A stretch of 51,215 nucleotides of DNA from Deltaproteobacteria bacterium (GTDB lineage: Bacteria; Myxococcota_A; Polyangia; HGW-17; SLPX01): NCBI GenBank assembly GCA_021162935.1, contig JAGGXR010000142.1:1-51215 (forward strand), in the 5' to 3' direction. The notes under the pieces are model-generated. The model ran no database searches and was not told the DNA's origin. It saw only the letters and a list, made by a program, of their open reading frames with translations. The position numbers and the translations under genes are program-made. Of this stretch, positions 8,061 to 16,155 are shown piece by piece; the stretch's first letter is position 1, and every line of letters starts with the position of its first letter.

Positions 8061-9224
8061 GTGCTGAGCTATGATCTGACCGATGAACAAGAAATTTTGA
8101 GGAAGACGATTCGGGACTTTGCGGAGAACGAGGTGCGGCCCATTGCGCACGAATTGGACGAGAAAGAAGAATTTTCCGTCGAGTTGACGCAGAAGATGGC
8201 TGAGTTGGGCCTGTTCGGGATGTTCGTTTCCGAAGAGTATGGTGGCTCCCAGATGGGCTATGTCGCCTACATCATTGCGGTGGAAGAATTGGCGCGCGTG
8301 GACGGATCGACGGCAGCCACGGTCGCTGCAGGAAATTCTCTTGGAATCGGCCCCATTTATTACTTCGGCAATGAAGAACAGAAGCGGACCTATCTGCCTG
8401 CCTTGTGCTCCACGGAATCGGATCAGTTTCGACTGGCTGGTTTCGGCCTGACTGAGCCGGATGCCGGGTCGGACGCAGGCGGCACCAGGACCAAGGCGGT
8501 TCAGAAGAGCAGGGATTGGATCGTCAACGGGTCCAAAATTTTCATCACGAACAGCGCGAATTCTCTGACGCTGGTCAATACGGTGCAGGCGGTTACGGGT
8601 ACGCGCGAGGATGGCCGCAAGGAGTACACCTGTTTTTTGGTTCCTGCCGATGCCAATGGGTTCCGGTCCGTGGCCATGCACGGCAAGCTGATGTGGCGGG
8701 CCTCCAACACGGGCGAGTTGTACTTCGATGATTGCCAGGTTCCCCAGAGCGCCATGTTGGGAAAAAGAGGGGAGGGCTTCCACCAGATGCTCCAGACCCT
8801 CGATGGAGGGCGCCTATCCATTGCTGCCATGGGTCTGGGCTGTGCGCAAGGCGCGCTGGATTTGGCCCTTCAGTATGCGCAGGATCGACGGCAATTCGGC
8901 AAGCCTATCAGTAAGTTTCAGGCTATTTCCTTCAAGTTGGCGGACATGGCGACCGAAGTAGAGGCCGCCCGTGGCCTGCTCTACAAGGCGTGTTGGCTGA
9001 GGGAGCAGCATCGACCATTTGAAAAAGAGGCGGCGATGGCCAAGCTCTACTGTTCCGAGGTGGCTCGTCGGGCGGTTCACAGTGCGGTCCAGATCCACGG
9101 CGGCTACGGCCTCATGAAGGAGTACGACGTCGAACGACTCTATCGGGACCAGCGTCTTCTTGAGGTCGGTGAGGGCACTTCGGAGATTCAGCGACTGGTC
9201 ATTGCCCGAAGAATTGGCTGCTGA
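8061..9224 (+). CDS. Acyl-CoA dehydrogenase
   Basis: A 387-residue FAD flavoenzyme, the standard length for the short/medium-chain family. Start GTG 8061 is preceded by GGAGG (8049-8053); the frame is open further upstream but that part (MPSVFFPWMVDPP...) does not look like the family. Motifs include FGLTEPDAGSDAG near the FAD/acyl site, GSKIFITNS, the DRRQFGKPI helix, QIHGGYG and the C-terminal VGEGTSEIQR carrying the catalytic Glu (~371). It oxidises an acyl-CoA to the trans-2-enoyl-CoA and passes electrons to ETF. Chain specificity cannot be read. No beta-oxidation partner is adjacent; the next gene converges from the other strand 9 bases away. Confidence 0.94.
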   Translation: MLSYDLTDEQEILRKTIRDFAENEVRPIAHELDEKEEFSVELTQKMAELGLFGMFVSEEYGGSQMGYVAYIIAVEELARVDGSTAATVAAGNSLGIGPIYYFGNEEQKRTYLPALCSTESDQFRLAGFGLTEPDAGSDAGGTRTKAVQKSRDWIVNGSKIFITNSANSLTLVNTVQAVTGTREDGRKEYTCFLVPADANGFRSVAMHGKLMWRASNTGELYFDDCQVPQSAMLGKRGEGFHQMLQTLDGGRLSIAAMGLGCAQGALDLALQYAQDRRQFGKPISKFQAISFKLADMATEVEAARGLLYKACWLREQHRPFEKEAAMAKLYCSEVARRAVHSAVQIHGGYGLMKEYDVERLYRDQRLLEVGEGTSEIQRLVIARRIGC

Positions 9225-9233
9225 GTCCCTGAT

Positions 9234-10544
9234 TCAGTACGGAACGGTCGCTCGATAGAGAGCAGTTTTGCGCTGAACGATCATGACCAAGGTCGTCCCC
9301 AGCCGAAAAATCGGGGCGAGCCTGTAGAGCTGGGCCGTGTTGGCTGTCAACTTACGGTTGATTCTCAAGATGACGTCTCCTGCCCTCAGACCGACCCTCC
9401 ATGCAACGCCGCTGCGTTTGACCCAAGTCAAAACGATGCCTCGTGTCACACTGAGATGGTAGCGCGTTGCCAGTGTTGCGGCATTTCCGACTCTGATACC
9501 GAGTCTGAGTTGGAATTGCCGCCACGCGATTGGTGCCGTGTAGGCACCGATGGTGATTCTTGCGATTCTGTTTTGTAGCTGGAAGGCCACTCGTTCTCCA
9601 GGAATCATGTGTGCCACTGCATCGGTGAAATCTTGAGTGGCATTGATGGCCTTGCCCCGAATGCCCAGCACCACATCCCTGACGTGAATCCCCGCACGAG
9701 CAGCAGGCCCTCCAGATACGACCGACGTGACGACGAGGCCTGGACCCTGGTATGGAGTGACCGACATGCCGAGGTAGCCTCCGCGGACGTGTCCGAACCG
9801 GAGGAGGTCGCGTACCGCCTGCTTGACGCGATCGATGGGAATGGCGAAACCGATCCCGGATCCTCCCTTATGGATGGCCGTGTTGATCCCAATGAGTTGG
9901 CCGAGAATGTTCAGGAGCGGCCCACCGGAATTGCCCGGGTTGATGGCCGCATCGGTCTGGATGAAGTCTTCGTATACATGGTTGCGGATCTTGAGCCTCC
10001 TATGCAGGGCGGAGATGACGCCGACCGACACGGTATGGGACAGGCCGAATGGATTTCCGATGGCGATGACTGGCTCTCCGGACATGAGGTCGCTCGATGT
10101 TCCCATGGTGACCGAGGGGAGGCGATGTCCCGTCTGGATTTGGAGAACCGCTAGGTCGAATCGTCGGTCGGCCCCGATGACGCGGGCGGTAAAGACTCGG
10201 TTGTCGGAGAGTTGTACCTTGATTTTGGTCGCTCTCGACAGAACATGTTCATTGGTGACCGCGTAGCCTCGGGGATCGATGATCACACCGGATCCCAGTG
10301 ATGTGACCTTCCTCGTCTGGTAGTAGGGATCCGAATTCCATTGGGACTGGATCCCGAATGGGTTTTCTCGGATGGTCCTGGTTGTGAACACGTTGATGAC
10401 CGCGGGGCTCACCTTGCGTACGGCGATGACGACAGGAGTCATCCTCAGCGGATTGGGTCGACGTGGATGCCTGGCCTCGACGCCGGCACCCAGACAGACG
10501 ACGGCGGTGGAGAAGATGAGTGGATAGAGGGCGCTGGTTCTCAT
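9234..10544 (-). CDS. HtrA/DegP-type periplasmic serine protease with two PDZ domains
   Basis: A 436-residue protein with an N-terminal signal peptide (MRTSALYPLIFSTAVVCLGAG). The trypsin-like domain (~40-245) carries the catalytic triad His100 (TNEHV), Asp130 (RFDLAVL) and Ser206 (GNSGGPL). Two PDZ modules follow (~250-330 and ~345-430), the second containing RAGDVILRINRK. It should degrade or chaperone misfolded envelope proteins, acting as an oligomer. The linker after the signal peptide is short and the protein is slightly shorter than E. coli DegP. AGGAGA lies upstream of the ATG and a good promoter is found at 10600-10629. It is transcribed away from the Trm112-like gene. Confidence 0.93.
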   Translation of the reverse strand: MRTSALYPLIFSTAVVCLGAGVEARHPRRPNPLRMTPVVIAVRKVSPAVINVFTTRTIRENPFGIQSQWNSDPYYQTRKVTSLGSGVIIDPRGYAVTNEHVLSRATKIKVQLSDNRVFTARVIGADRRFDLAVLQIQTGHRLPSVTMGTSSDLMSGEPVIAIGNPFGLSHTVSVGVISALHRRLKIRNHVYEDFIQTDAAINPGNSGGPLLNILGQLIGINTAIHKGGSGIGFAIPIDRVKQAVRDLLRFGHVRGGYLGMSVTPYQGPGLVVTSVVSGGPAARAGIHVRDVVLGIRGKAINATQDFTDAVAHMIPGERVAFQLQNRIARITIGAYTAPIAWRQFQLRLGIRVGNAATLATRYHLSVTRGIVLTWVKRSGVAWRVGLRAGDVILRINRKLTANTAQLYRLAPIFRLGTTLVMIVQRKTALYRATVPY

Positions 10545-10599
10545 GGTTTTCTGATTCTCCTGTCCTGTAGGACTTGTCTGGAAAGCGTCGTGAACCTGG

Positions 10600-10629
10600 A
10601 GTATAACAAATCGACTCGTTGTTTGTCAT
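10600..10629 (-). promoter_or_regulatory. Sigma70-type promoter for the HtrA-type protease gene
   Basis: On the minus strand ATGACA (10629-10624) and TATACT (10605-10600) are separated by 18 bases, each matching the consensus at 5 of 6 positions. The predicted transcription start is near 10593, giving a leader of about 50 bases with an AGGAGA ribosome site. Confidence 0.6.
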
Positions 10630-10763
10630 GTATGTCGCCGCCCCAATCGCACATGGGTCGACCCATGTTGGTTGGACGTGCACCGGACGGAGGAACTTCA
10701 CTCTGTGTGAGGTGGTTTCTTGCCGGTGGTTGCGAGGGGTGGCTTTGGAACTGGAGGTGGACC

Positions 10764-10949
10764 GTGATCGACGAGAAACTCCTGAGCATCCTGGTTTGTC
10801 CCAAGTGCAAGGGGAAACTGGAGTATCGCGAGGACGAGGCTTTCATTTGTCCGTCCTGCGGCCTGAAGTACGAGATTCGGGACGGCATTCCCAATTTTCT
10901 CATCGACGAGGCCGAGCCCATCGATGCTTCGAGTGATGGTCGGGACTGA
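10764..10949 (+). CDS. Trm112-like small zinc protein (YcaR type)
   Basis: A 61-residue protein. GTG start at 10764 has GGAGG about 7 bases upstream. The fold is recognisable from MIDEKLLSILVCPKCKGKL, a second CPSCG knuckle, and the DGIPNFL end, all standard for the bacterial Trm112/UPF0434 family. Four Cys (CPKC and CPSC) should bind one zinc. In eukaryotes and archaea Trm112 activates methyltransferases; bacterial members are found beside lipid A and nucleotide-sugar genes or as methyltransferase partners. No methyltransferase is adjacent here, so the partner is unknown. The next gene, a response regulator, begins 103 bases downstream. Confidence 0.88.
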   Translation: MIDEKLLSILVCPKCKGKLEYREDEAFICPSCGLKYEIRDGIPNFLIDEAEPIDASSDGRD

Positions 10950-11052
10950 GACGCTGGTCGGCGCTGTTGCTTGACAAGAATGGCTGGGGCGTCATATGGC
11001 ATGAAGGTTCGGCGGTCGTGACCGACCGAGAGTCTCTGGCAGTGGAGTGATC

Positions 11053-11463
11053 ATGTCGCAGGCGGTACGGGTTTTGGTGGTTGAAGATGATGCAGAGGTT
11101 CAACGACTGCTGCGCACTTCGTTGACGGAAAAAGGATATCTCGTCAAGGCAGTGGGAGACGGACTCAAGGCATTGGCGGAGATCAGCGCCCATCGTCCCG
11201 ACGTGGTGGTGCTCGACGTGGTGCTCCCTGAACTGGATGGTCTGCGTCTTCTCAAGGCGCTCAAGGGGCGGGACGAGACGCGGAATATTCCCGTGATCGT
11301 GGTCACTGCGGTTTCTCAGCCCTCCAAGATGATCGAGGCCATCAATGCCGGGGCCAGGTACTACGTGGTGAAGCCCTTCGACGTGGAGTCGCTGGCCCAC
11401 AAGATCGCCACAGCCGTTTCGGAAGCGCAGAAAAGTGCGAAGAGTTCGGAGACGCGCCCTTGA
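11053..11463 (+). CDS. Single-domain response regulator (CheY-like receiver)
   Basis: A 136-residue protein made of one receiver domain plus a short polar tail. Acidic pocket EDD (11-13), phosphoacceptor Asp55 in VVVLDVVLPE, Thr85 (VVTA) and Lys107 (VVKPFD) are all present, so it should be phosphorylated by a histidine kinase. There is no output domain, so signalling must go through protein contacts or a phosphorelay. I chose ATG 11053 (GGAG at 11044-11047) over a GTG two codons upstream. No kinase gene is nearby. The gene converges on the large TPR gene, leaving 57 bases between the stops. Confidence 0.92.
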   Translation: MSQAVRVLVVEDDAEVQRLLRTSLTEKGYLVKAVGDGLKALAEISAHRPDVVVLDVVLPELDGLRLLKALKGRDETRNIPVIVVTAVSQPSKMIEAINAGARYYVVKPFDVESLAHKIATAVSEAQKSAKSSETRP

Positions 11464-11520
11464 CGGTGGGCGGATTCTGCCGAACCTGTCCATTGGTCGT
11501 TGTTTGGAAGTGACTCCGAT

Positions 11521-14500
11521 TTATTCGACCGCGATTCCCAGATGCTGACGCAGGGTGAAGTATTGCTCCGAGATGGAGAAGAGCAACAGTTCCGTGACGC
11601 GTTGCTTGGCTGGGATGCCGGTTACGCCGTCTGCTTCCGAGGCGATCTGTTGTGAGACGGCTTCGAAGTCGTTGCAGAGGAGCAGCCCCGTCTGCATGGC
11701 CGTGAATTCTGTTGCACGGAGCCACGTCGGCAGGTCCGCCGCTTTGCGACCGGTGGTCACCAATTTTTGGGCCACCGGGCTGAGCTGTTCGAAGACCATC
11801 GGCGGAATGGTTCTGGTGAAGTGTTCCACGAACTTTTGCACCGCGGGCTGGGATGCGTCCACCGGTGCCTTTGGAACGGTCAGGGTCAGGATCGCCGCCA
11901 ATGCATGGGATAGGTCCGTCAAAGACGGCAGCGCGCGTTTGAGGTACCGCTCGGGACGATGGAATGCCAGGTTGCGTGCGACCTGGAAGAGCACGGCGGT
12001 TTCCGACAGACCCTTAAATTTGTCCGGGTCCACGAGCCAGGAAGGAACGAGTGCATTGCGTTCCCTCGTGTTTGCAAGTTGGATCGAAGCGAGTTGGTCG
12101 CCCCGGACGAATATTTCCGGCTTCAGGGTGATGTTGAGGACGTTGGCCGCATAGGCGAAGAGCTTCGCGAACGGACGATCGTCCTTGCCTGGATCGATTC
12201 GTTCGCGTCGTTTGAGTCCGAATGCCTTGTGGGGCTGTGCTACGAGCAGGGACGCCGGCACACTGATGCCGGCCAAAACCGTGTCCAGAAGGATGTTCTC
12301 GTCGGGGTGGAGGATTTCATTCTGCCACAGGCTGTCGCTCAGTTTGCGTTTTGCAGTGGTAAGCTTGGTGGGACGATAACGGTCATAGAAGATGCGTTGT
12401 TTGTCGTCCGCTTGCTTGAGGAACATGAGGGCCGAGCAGAGACACCAGGTTTTGTCCTTCTGGCGGGATTCAATATACAGGTCGCAGAGTTTTTTGTACG
12501 CGCGGATGCTGTATGGATTCGTGCGTAACAGCCGCTGATGCTGTTCGATGGCCTTGTCTACTTGACTGGGGCCTGCCTGCACGTAGAGGTCGGCCAGGAG
12601 TTCGTTGCGTTCCTTGTTGTTGGGATCCAGCGCCACTGCGGCCTCGAAGGCGGTCATGGCGGTTTCCGGTTCTTCGAGTTTTTCGAGGTAGGTTTCTCCC
12701 ATGCGATGGAGAAGGTGCACGCGGTCGGCCATTGGAGTGCCGTCGGGAAGACGCTTGTATTGCTTCCGATAGGCTTTGGCCAGTTCCGCCCATCGGCCTT
12801 CTTCGGTGAGAAGCCGTTCAATGGCGTCGAAGGCCTGCTTTTGTTTCGGTGTCTGCTCCAGACATGCTTCGAACTGTTCCACGGCCAGGTCATTGTCTTT
12901 CAGTTCGTCGCGGTAGATGACGCCTGCGGCGTAGTGGTATTTCGCCTTGATGGCTTGGTCCGTTTCGATGGCTTCCAGTCTGAGGATGGTGTCCGCAACG
13001 CGATCCCACTGTTCGGATGCCGTGTGCATTTCCATGATGCGATGAAGGGTTGCGTGGTCCTCCGGGTCCAGTTCCACTGCCTTCTCGTAGTAGTCGAGCG
13101 CTGTCTCGGTATCGTCCAGTTTGTTTTGGTAGAGTTCAGCGATCTCCAACGCCAGGGTTTTCTTTTCCTGTGGGTCGGAGGCTTTGTTGAACAGCGACTC
13201 CTTGGCCGTGACGACCTTGTCATAGTCTTCCGATTCGGACCGGAGATAAATGAGCGCCTGGGTCGAAGGACCATAATCAGGATCGATTTCAAGAGCTTTT
13301 TCGAACAGAGTCAGTGCTCGATCTTTTTCTTTTGTATGGAGTTTGATGGTCCCGAGTCGGTGGTAGAGTTCCACGAGCTTGTCGGACGGCATGTCCTGGC
13401 GATGGCCGACCAGGATGGCCTGGTACAGGTTCGCCGCTGCCTTCCATTCTTCCTGTTTGTACTTGAGATCAGCCAGGGCATCGAGGACCTCGCGATTGGT
13501 AGGATCCAGTTCGCGCGCCTTTTCGAGATGAGCGACCGCCTTGTCGAGGTTCTTGAGATTGCGTGCAACGAAGCCCAAATGGGATTCGTGATGGAAGAGG
13601 GTGTGGCGATCCTCGGCGGGAATTTTTCTCACCAAGAGGTCCAACAGAGGTTCTGCCTCTTCCCACGTCTCTTCGGTGAAGTAGTGGTCCGCGAGGATGG
13701 TTGCACTCGGCACGTGTTCGGGGTCCACGGCAAGCACTTGGTGGTACAGCCCAATGGCCCGGTCTTGGTCATCCAATCCGTTTCGATGGATTTTTGCGAT
13801 CTGGTAGATGAGTTCGGCCCTCTGGATGGGATTGGCCGTGCGCTCTGCCGCCTGGAGCCCAATTTTTGAGGCCCGGAGCCATTCCTTGCGGCCCTTGTAC
13901 AGCTCGAACAGAGCCGTGGTGACACCGAGGTTTTCTTGGTCCAGTTCGAGGGCCTTCATGAGTCGTTGCTCGGCCGTTTCCGGGTCGCCCAGCTTGGTGG
14001 CTGCGATTTCGCCGATTTCCCGGTTCAGGTCGGCGCGTGATGTGTTGTCTTCTGCCAATTCGGCTCGTCTGCTCAGGACATCGACCAAATCCACCCACTT
14101 TTCTTGGCGGCGCAAGAGACCCGACAGGGCCGTGAGCGCTTCCATGTCGGCGGCATCCACCGCGAGCGCCTCTCGGATGGTGGTCTCGGCGGCGTCCGGG
14201 TCGTTCAGCTCTTCGTCCTGGAGCGCGGAGAGGAGCTTGAAGATCTGGGCTTTGGTACGCGGCGAAGCGGCCTTGTCCACATGCCTTCGGTAGGTTGCGG
14301 CCAGTTCTTCCCATGCCTGATCTTCGAGGTATCTTTGTTCGAGGTTCTGATAGAGCGTTTCATCCGAAGGTGTCAATTCCACCAGTTTTTCCAGGAACTC
14401 GACGGTCCGAGACCGAGTCTCGGGATTCATTTCGAGTTCCATGACGATGCGTCGGTAGAGTTTCTGACGGAGGTCATCGTCTTTGGATCGTTCTGCGAGC

Positions 14501-15753
14501 TTCTGCGCTGTCTTGATGTAGTCTTCGGAGCGATCCAGTTCTTCGTAGAGATGAACGAGTTTTTGGAGGATTTCCTCATCGTCTGGATGGGATGGAAGAA
14601 GGGATTCGAGTTCGTGGACCGCACCTTCGGGCTGTTCGAGATGAGCAGCCATGAGGTCAGCGATTTCGATGCGAATACTCCGTGTCTGCTCCCCGTCTTC
14701 TGCGGCATCGAGTTTTCGTCGTAGGGTCTTTTCGAGGGGTTCCCACAGTTCGAGCGCGCGGCAGATGCCTTCCAAGGAGGTCAGCGCCGTGGTGTTGATG
14801 GGATCGATTTTAAGGACGCGTTCGTAGATGAGACGAGCCTCGACGAGGTCTCCGAGTCTGCCTTCGTTGAGGTCCGCGAGTTCGAGCAAATAGAAAATCT
14901 TTTGTGTCTGATCCGATTCCACATCTAGCCGCTTGTGCAGGACCTGGGCCAGCTCGCGCCAGCGCGAGTTCGCCTTGTAGAGGCTCGCCAGTTCGTCCCA
15001 CAGGTCGGGGTTTTCGGGCGCGACTTCGATTCCTTTGCCCAGGGCAGCCGCCGCGTAGTCCATGCGTCCCAGGCGTTCGTTGTAGATGCGTGCTGCCAGC
15101 AGCCACATTTTGGCGGATGCGTCCGTATCCTCGACGGTTGGAAGGACTTCGTTGAAATGGGCGACGAGGTCGGCCCATTGTTCGGTGGCTTCGGCCAGCC
15201 GGACGAGTTCGTCTGTGAGTTCTTCGTCCGTCGGGTTCAGCCCATGGGCCATCTGTGCAGCGGCGAAGGCCTTGGCCAGGTCTCCGACCTCCTGTTCGCA
15301 GATACGCTGGATTTCCTTGAGGTGGGTCAGTCGGGCGTCTTGGTCGGATTGGATCTCCACCTTGCCCATCAGCACGGCGATGACCGAATCCCAGTCCTCG
15401 TCCACCCTGGCGCGGGTCTCGATTCGTTGCAGGTTGTCGAGACCATCCTCGTCATTTGGGTTCTCGACGAGGTACGCGAGCCAGCCGTCCAGGTCGTCGG
15501 CATCCTTTGGCGGTTCCACCGGTCCGACTTCGGTCTCTTGGCTTGCTTCGGCCGTCTCCTTGTCCGCAGCGGATTCCTTGACGGGAGGGTGGGATTCCAG
15601 GAAAGCGGACGCGCGATCGATCGCTTCGACCAGCTCAGCCAGACGTTTGCGACCGTCTTCATCGGGTTCGTAGTCATCGATTCGTCCCCGAAGGAAGGTG
15701 GCCTGTTCCTTGAGAGATTCGAGGATCTCACTGTGTTCTTCTACGACCTGCAT
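11521..15753 (-). CDS. Giant cytoplasmic TPR-repeat protein
   Basis: About 1,410 residues if started at the ATG (15753-15751) that has GGAG six bases upstream; an in-frame ATG at 15801 with AAGGTGG is the alternative. There is no signal peptide or membrane helix. After a coiled-coil-like N-terminus (~1-90) come many tetratricopeptide units to about residue 1,030, recognisable from recurring A.ALYEKAVELDP-type helices (for example DYYEKAVELDPEDH, LFEKALEIDPDYG). The last ~350 residues lack the repeat signature but stay helical. Such long TPR superhelices serve as protein scaffolds; related proteins occur in myxobacterial motility and secretion systems, but no specific role can be assigned. Monocistronic, divergent from the cyclase gene. 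Strongly acidic. Confidence 0.85.
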   Translation of the reverse strand: MQVVEEHSEILESLKEQATFLRGRIDDYEPDEDGRKRLAELVEAIDRASAFLESHPPVKESAADKETAEASQETEVGPVEPPKDADDLDGWLAYLVENPNDEDGLDNLQRIETRARVDEDWDSVIAVLMGKVEIQSDQDARLTHLKEIQRICEQEVGDLAKAFAAAQMAHGLNPTDEELTDELVRLAEATEQWADLVAHFNEVLPTVEDTDASAKMWLLAARIYNERLGRMDYAAAALGKGIEVAPENPDLWDELASLYKANSRWRELAQVLHKRLDVESDQTQKIFYLLELADLNEGRLGDLVEARLIYERVLKIDPINTTALTSLEGICRALELWEPLEKTLRRKLDAAEDGEQTRSIRIEIADLMAAHLEQPEGAVHELESLLPSHPDDEEILQKLVHLYEELDRSEDYIKTAQKLAERSKDDDLRQKLYRRIVMELEMNPETRSRTVEFLEKLVELTPSDETLYQNLEQRYLEDQAWEELAATYRRHVDKAASPRTKAQIFKLLSALQDEELNDPDAAETTIREALAVDAADMEALTALSGLLRRQEKWVDLVDVLSRRAELAEDNTSRADLNREIGEIAATKLGDPETAEQRLMKALELDQENLGVTTALFELYKGRKEWLRASKIGLQAAERTANPIQRAELIYQIAKIHRNGLDDQDRAIGLYHQVLAVDPEHVPSATILADHYFTEETWEEAEPLLDLLVRKIPAEDRHTLFHHESHLGFVARNLKNLDKAVAHLEKARELDPTNREVLDALADLKYKQEEWKAAANLYQAILVGHRQDMPSDKLVELYHRLGTIKLHTKEKDRALTLFEKALEIDPDYGPSTQALIYLRSESEDYDKVVTAKESLFNKASDPQEKKTLALEIAELYQNKLDDTETALDYYEKAVELDPEDHATLHRIMEMHTASEQWDRVADTILRLEAIETDQAIKAKYHYAAGVIYRDELKDNDLAVEQFEACLEQTPKQKQAFDAIERLLTEEGRWAELAKAYRKQYKRLPDGTPMADRVHLLHRMGETYLEKLEEPETAMTAFEAAVALDPNNKERNELLADLYVQAGPSQVDKAIEQHQRLLRTNPYSIRAYKKLCDLYIESRQKDKTWCLCSALMFLKQADDKQRIFYDRYRPTKLTTAKRKLSDSLWQNEILHPDENILLDTVLAGISVPASLLVAQPHKAFGLKRRERIDPGKDDRPFAKLFAYAANVLNITLKPEIFVRGDQLASIQLANTRERNALVPSWLVDPDKFKGLSETAVLFQVARNLAFHRPERYLKRALPSLTDLSHALAAILTLTVPKAPVDASQPAVQKFVEHFTRTIPPMVFEQLSPVAQKLVTTGRKAADLPTWLRATEFTAMQTGLLLCNDFEAVSQQIASEADGVTGIPAKQRVTELLLFSISEQYFTLRQHLGIAVE

Positions 15754-15814
15754 CTTGCGCTCCGTCCTGAAATGTTTCAAAAAAACCGTGCGGGCATTCA
15801 TACTACGTCGCCAC

Positions 15815-15843
15815 CTTATAATATGGACTGAGCCAAAATTCAA
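15815..15843 (-). promoter_or_regulatory. Putative promoter for the TPR gene
   Basis: Minus strand TTGAAT (15843-15838), 17-base spacer, TATAAG (15820-15815), matching 4 of 6 and 5 of 6. The predicted start near 15808 favours the ATG at 15753 as translation start, since the upstream ATG at 15801 would be almost leaderless. Confidence 0.5.
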
Positions 15844-16038
15844 ACATTGTCGCCGGACCGGCACACAGACGTCTGGTGGGTCGATTGCGGGTGGGGCCGC
15901 CTAGTCGTCTCATGCTTTCCGCTGCGGGGACTGGGCGCTGTTCGTTTCGACGCCGTAGCCACGATGACTCGGAATTCCCGCCAGTTTCTGATTCAGCGCT
16001 CGACATCTCTGAATTCTTGCTGTGACGGCATCGGGCTG

Positions 16039-16047
16039 TGGTACAAT
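16039..16047 (+). promoter_or_regulatory. Extended -10 element upstream of the cyclase gene
   Basis: TGGTACAAT fits TGn plus a 5-of-6 -10 hexamer, about 109 bases upstream of the start. No convincing -35. The same nonamer occurs upstream of the lipoprotein gene at 45414. Confidence 0.35.
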
Positions 16048-16155
16048 TCCATTTTCGGGGAGGCATTTTGGTGCGGGTGTCCAACGGCGCAGCGCGGCAG
16101 CGAGGGCTCGGACCAATGCAAGGCACGACCCAGGACCGACGAACCAAGGAGGATG

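Larger units (their letters stand above)
15754..16155. other. 402-base divergent intergenic region
   Basis: It separates the TPR gene (minus) from the cyclase gene (plus). A minus-strand promoter is seen at 15815-15843 and an extended -10 at 16039-16047 on the plus strand. Reading frames that extend the cyclase leftwards through it have atypical composition. No RNA gene or strong hairpin was recognised. Confidence 0.6.

Noticed and set aside
10341-10763. N-terminal extension of the Trm112-like protein
   Set aside because: Antisense to the HtrA gene and not homologous to the family, which starts at MIDEKLL.
12538-13869. 443-codon plus-strand open frame inside the TPR gene
   Set aside because: Phe/Val-rich antisense shadow of acidic TPR helices; no start signals or family match.
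15847-16155. N-terminal extension of the cyclase
   Set aside because: Cys/Trp-rich, atypical composition, and AAGGAGG lies at the internal start; the extension also spans the promoter element.
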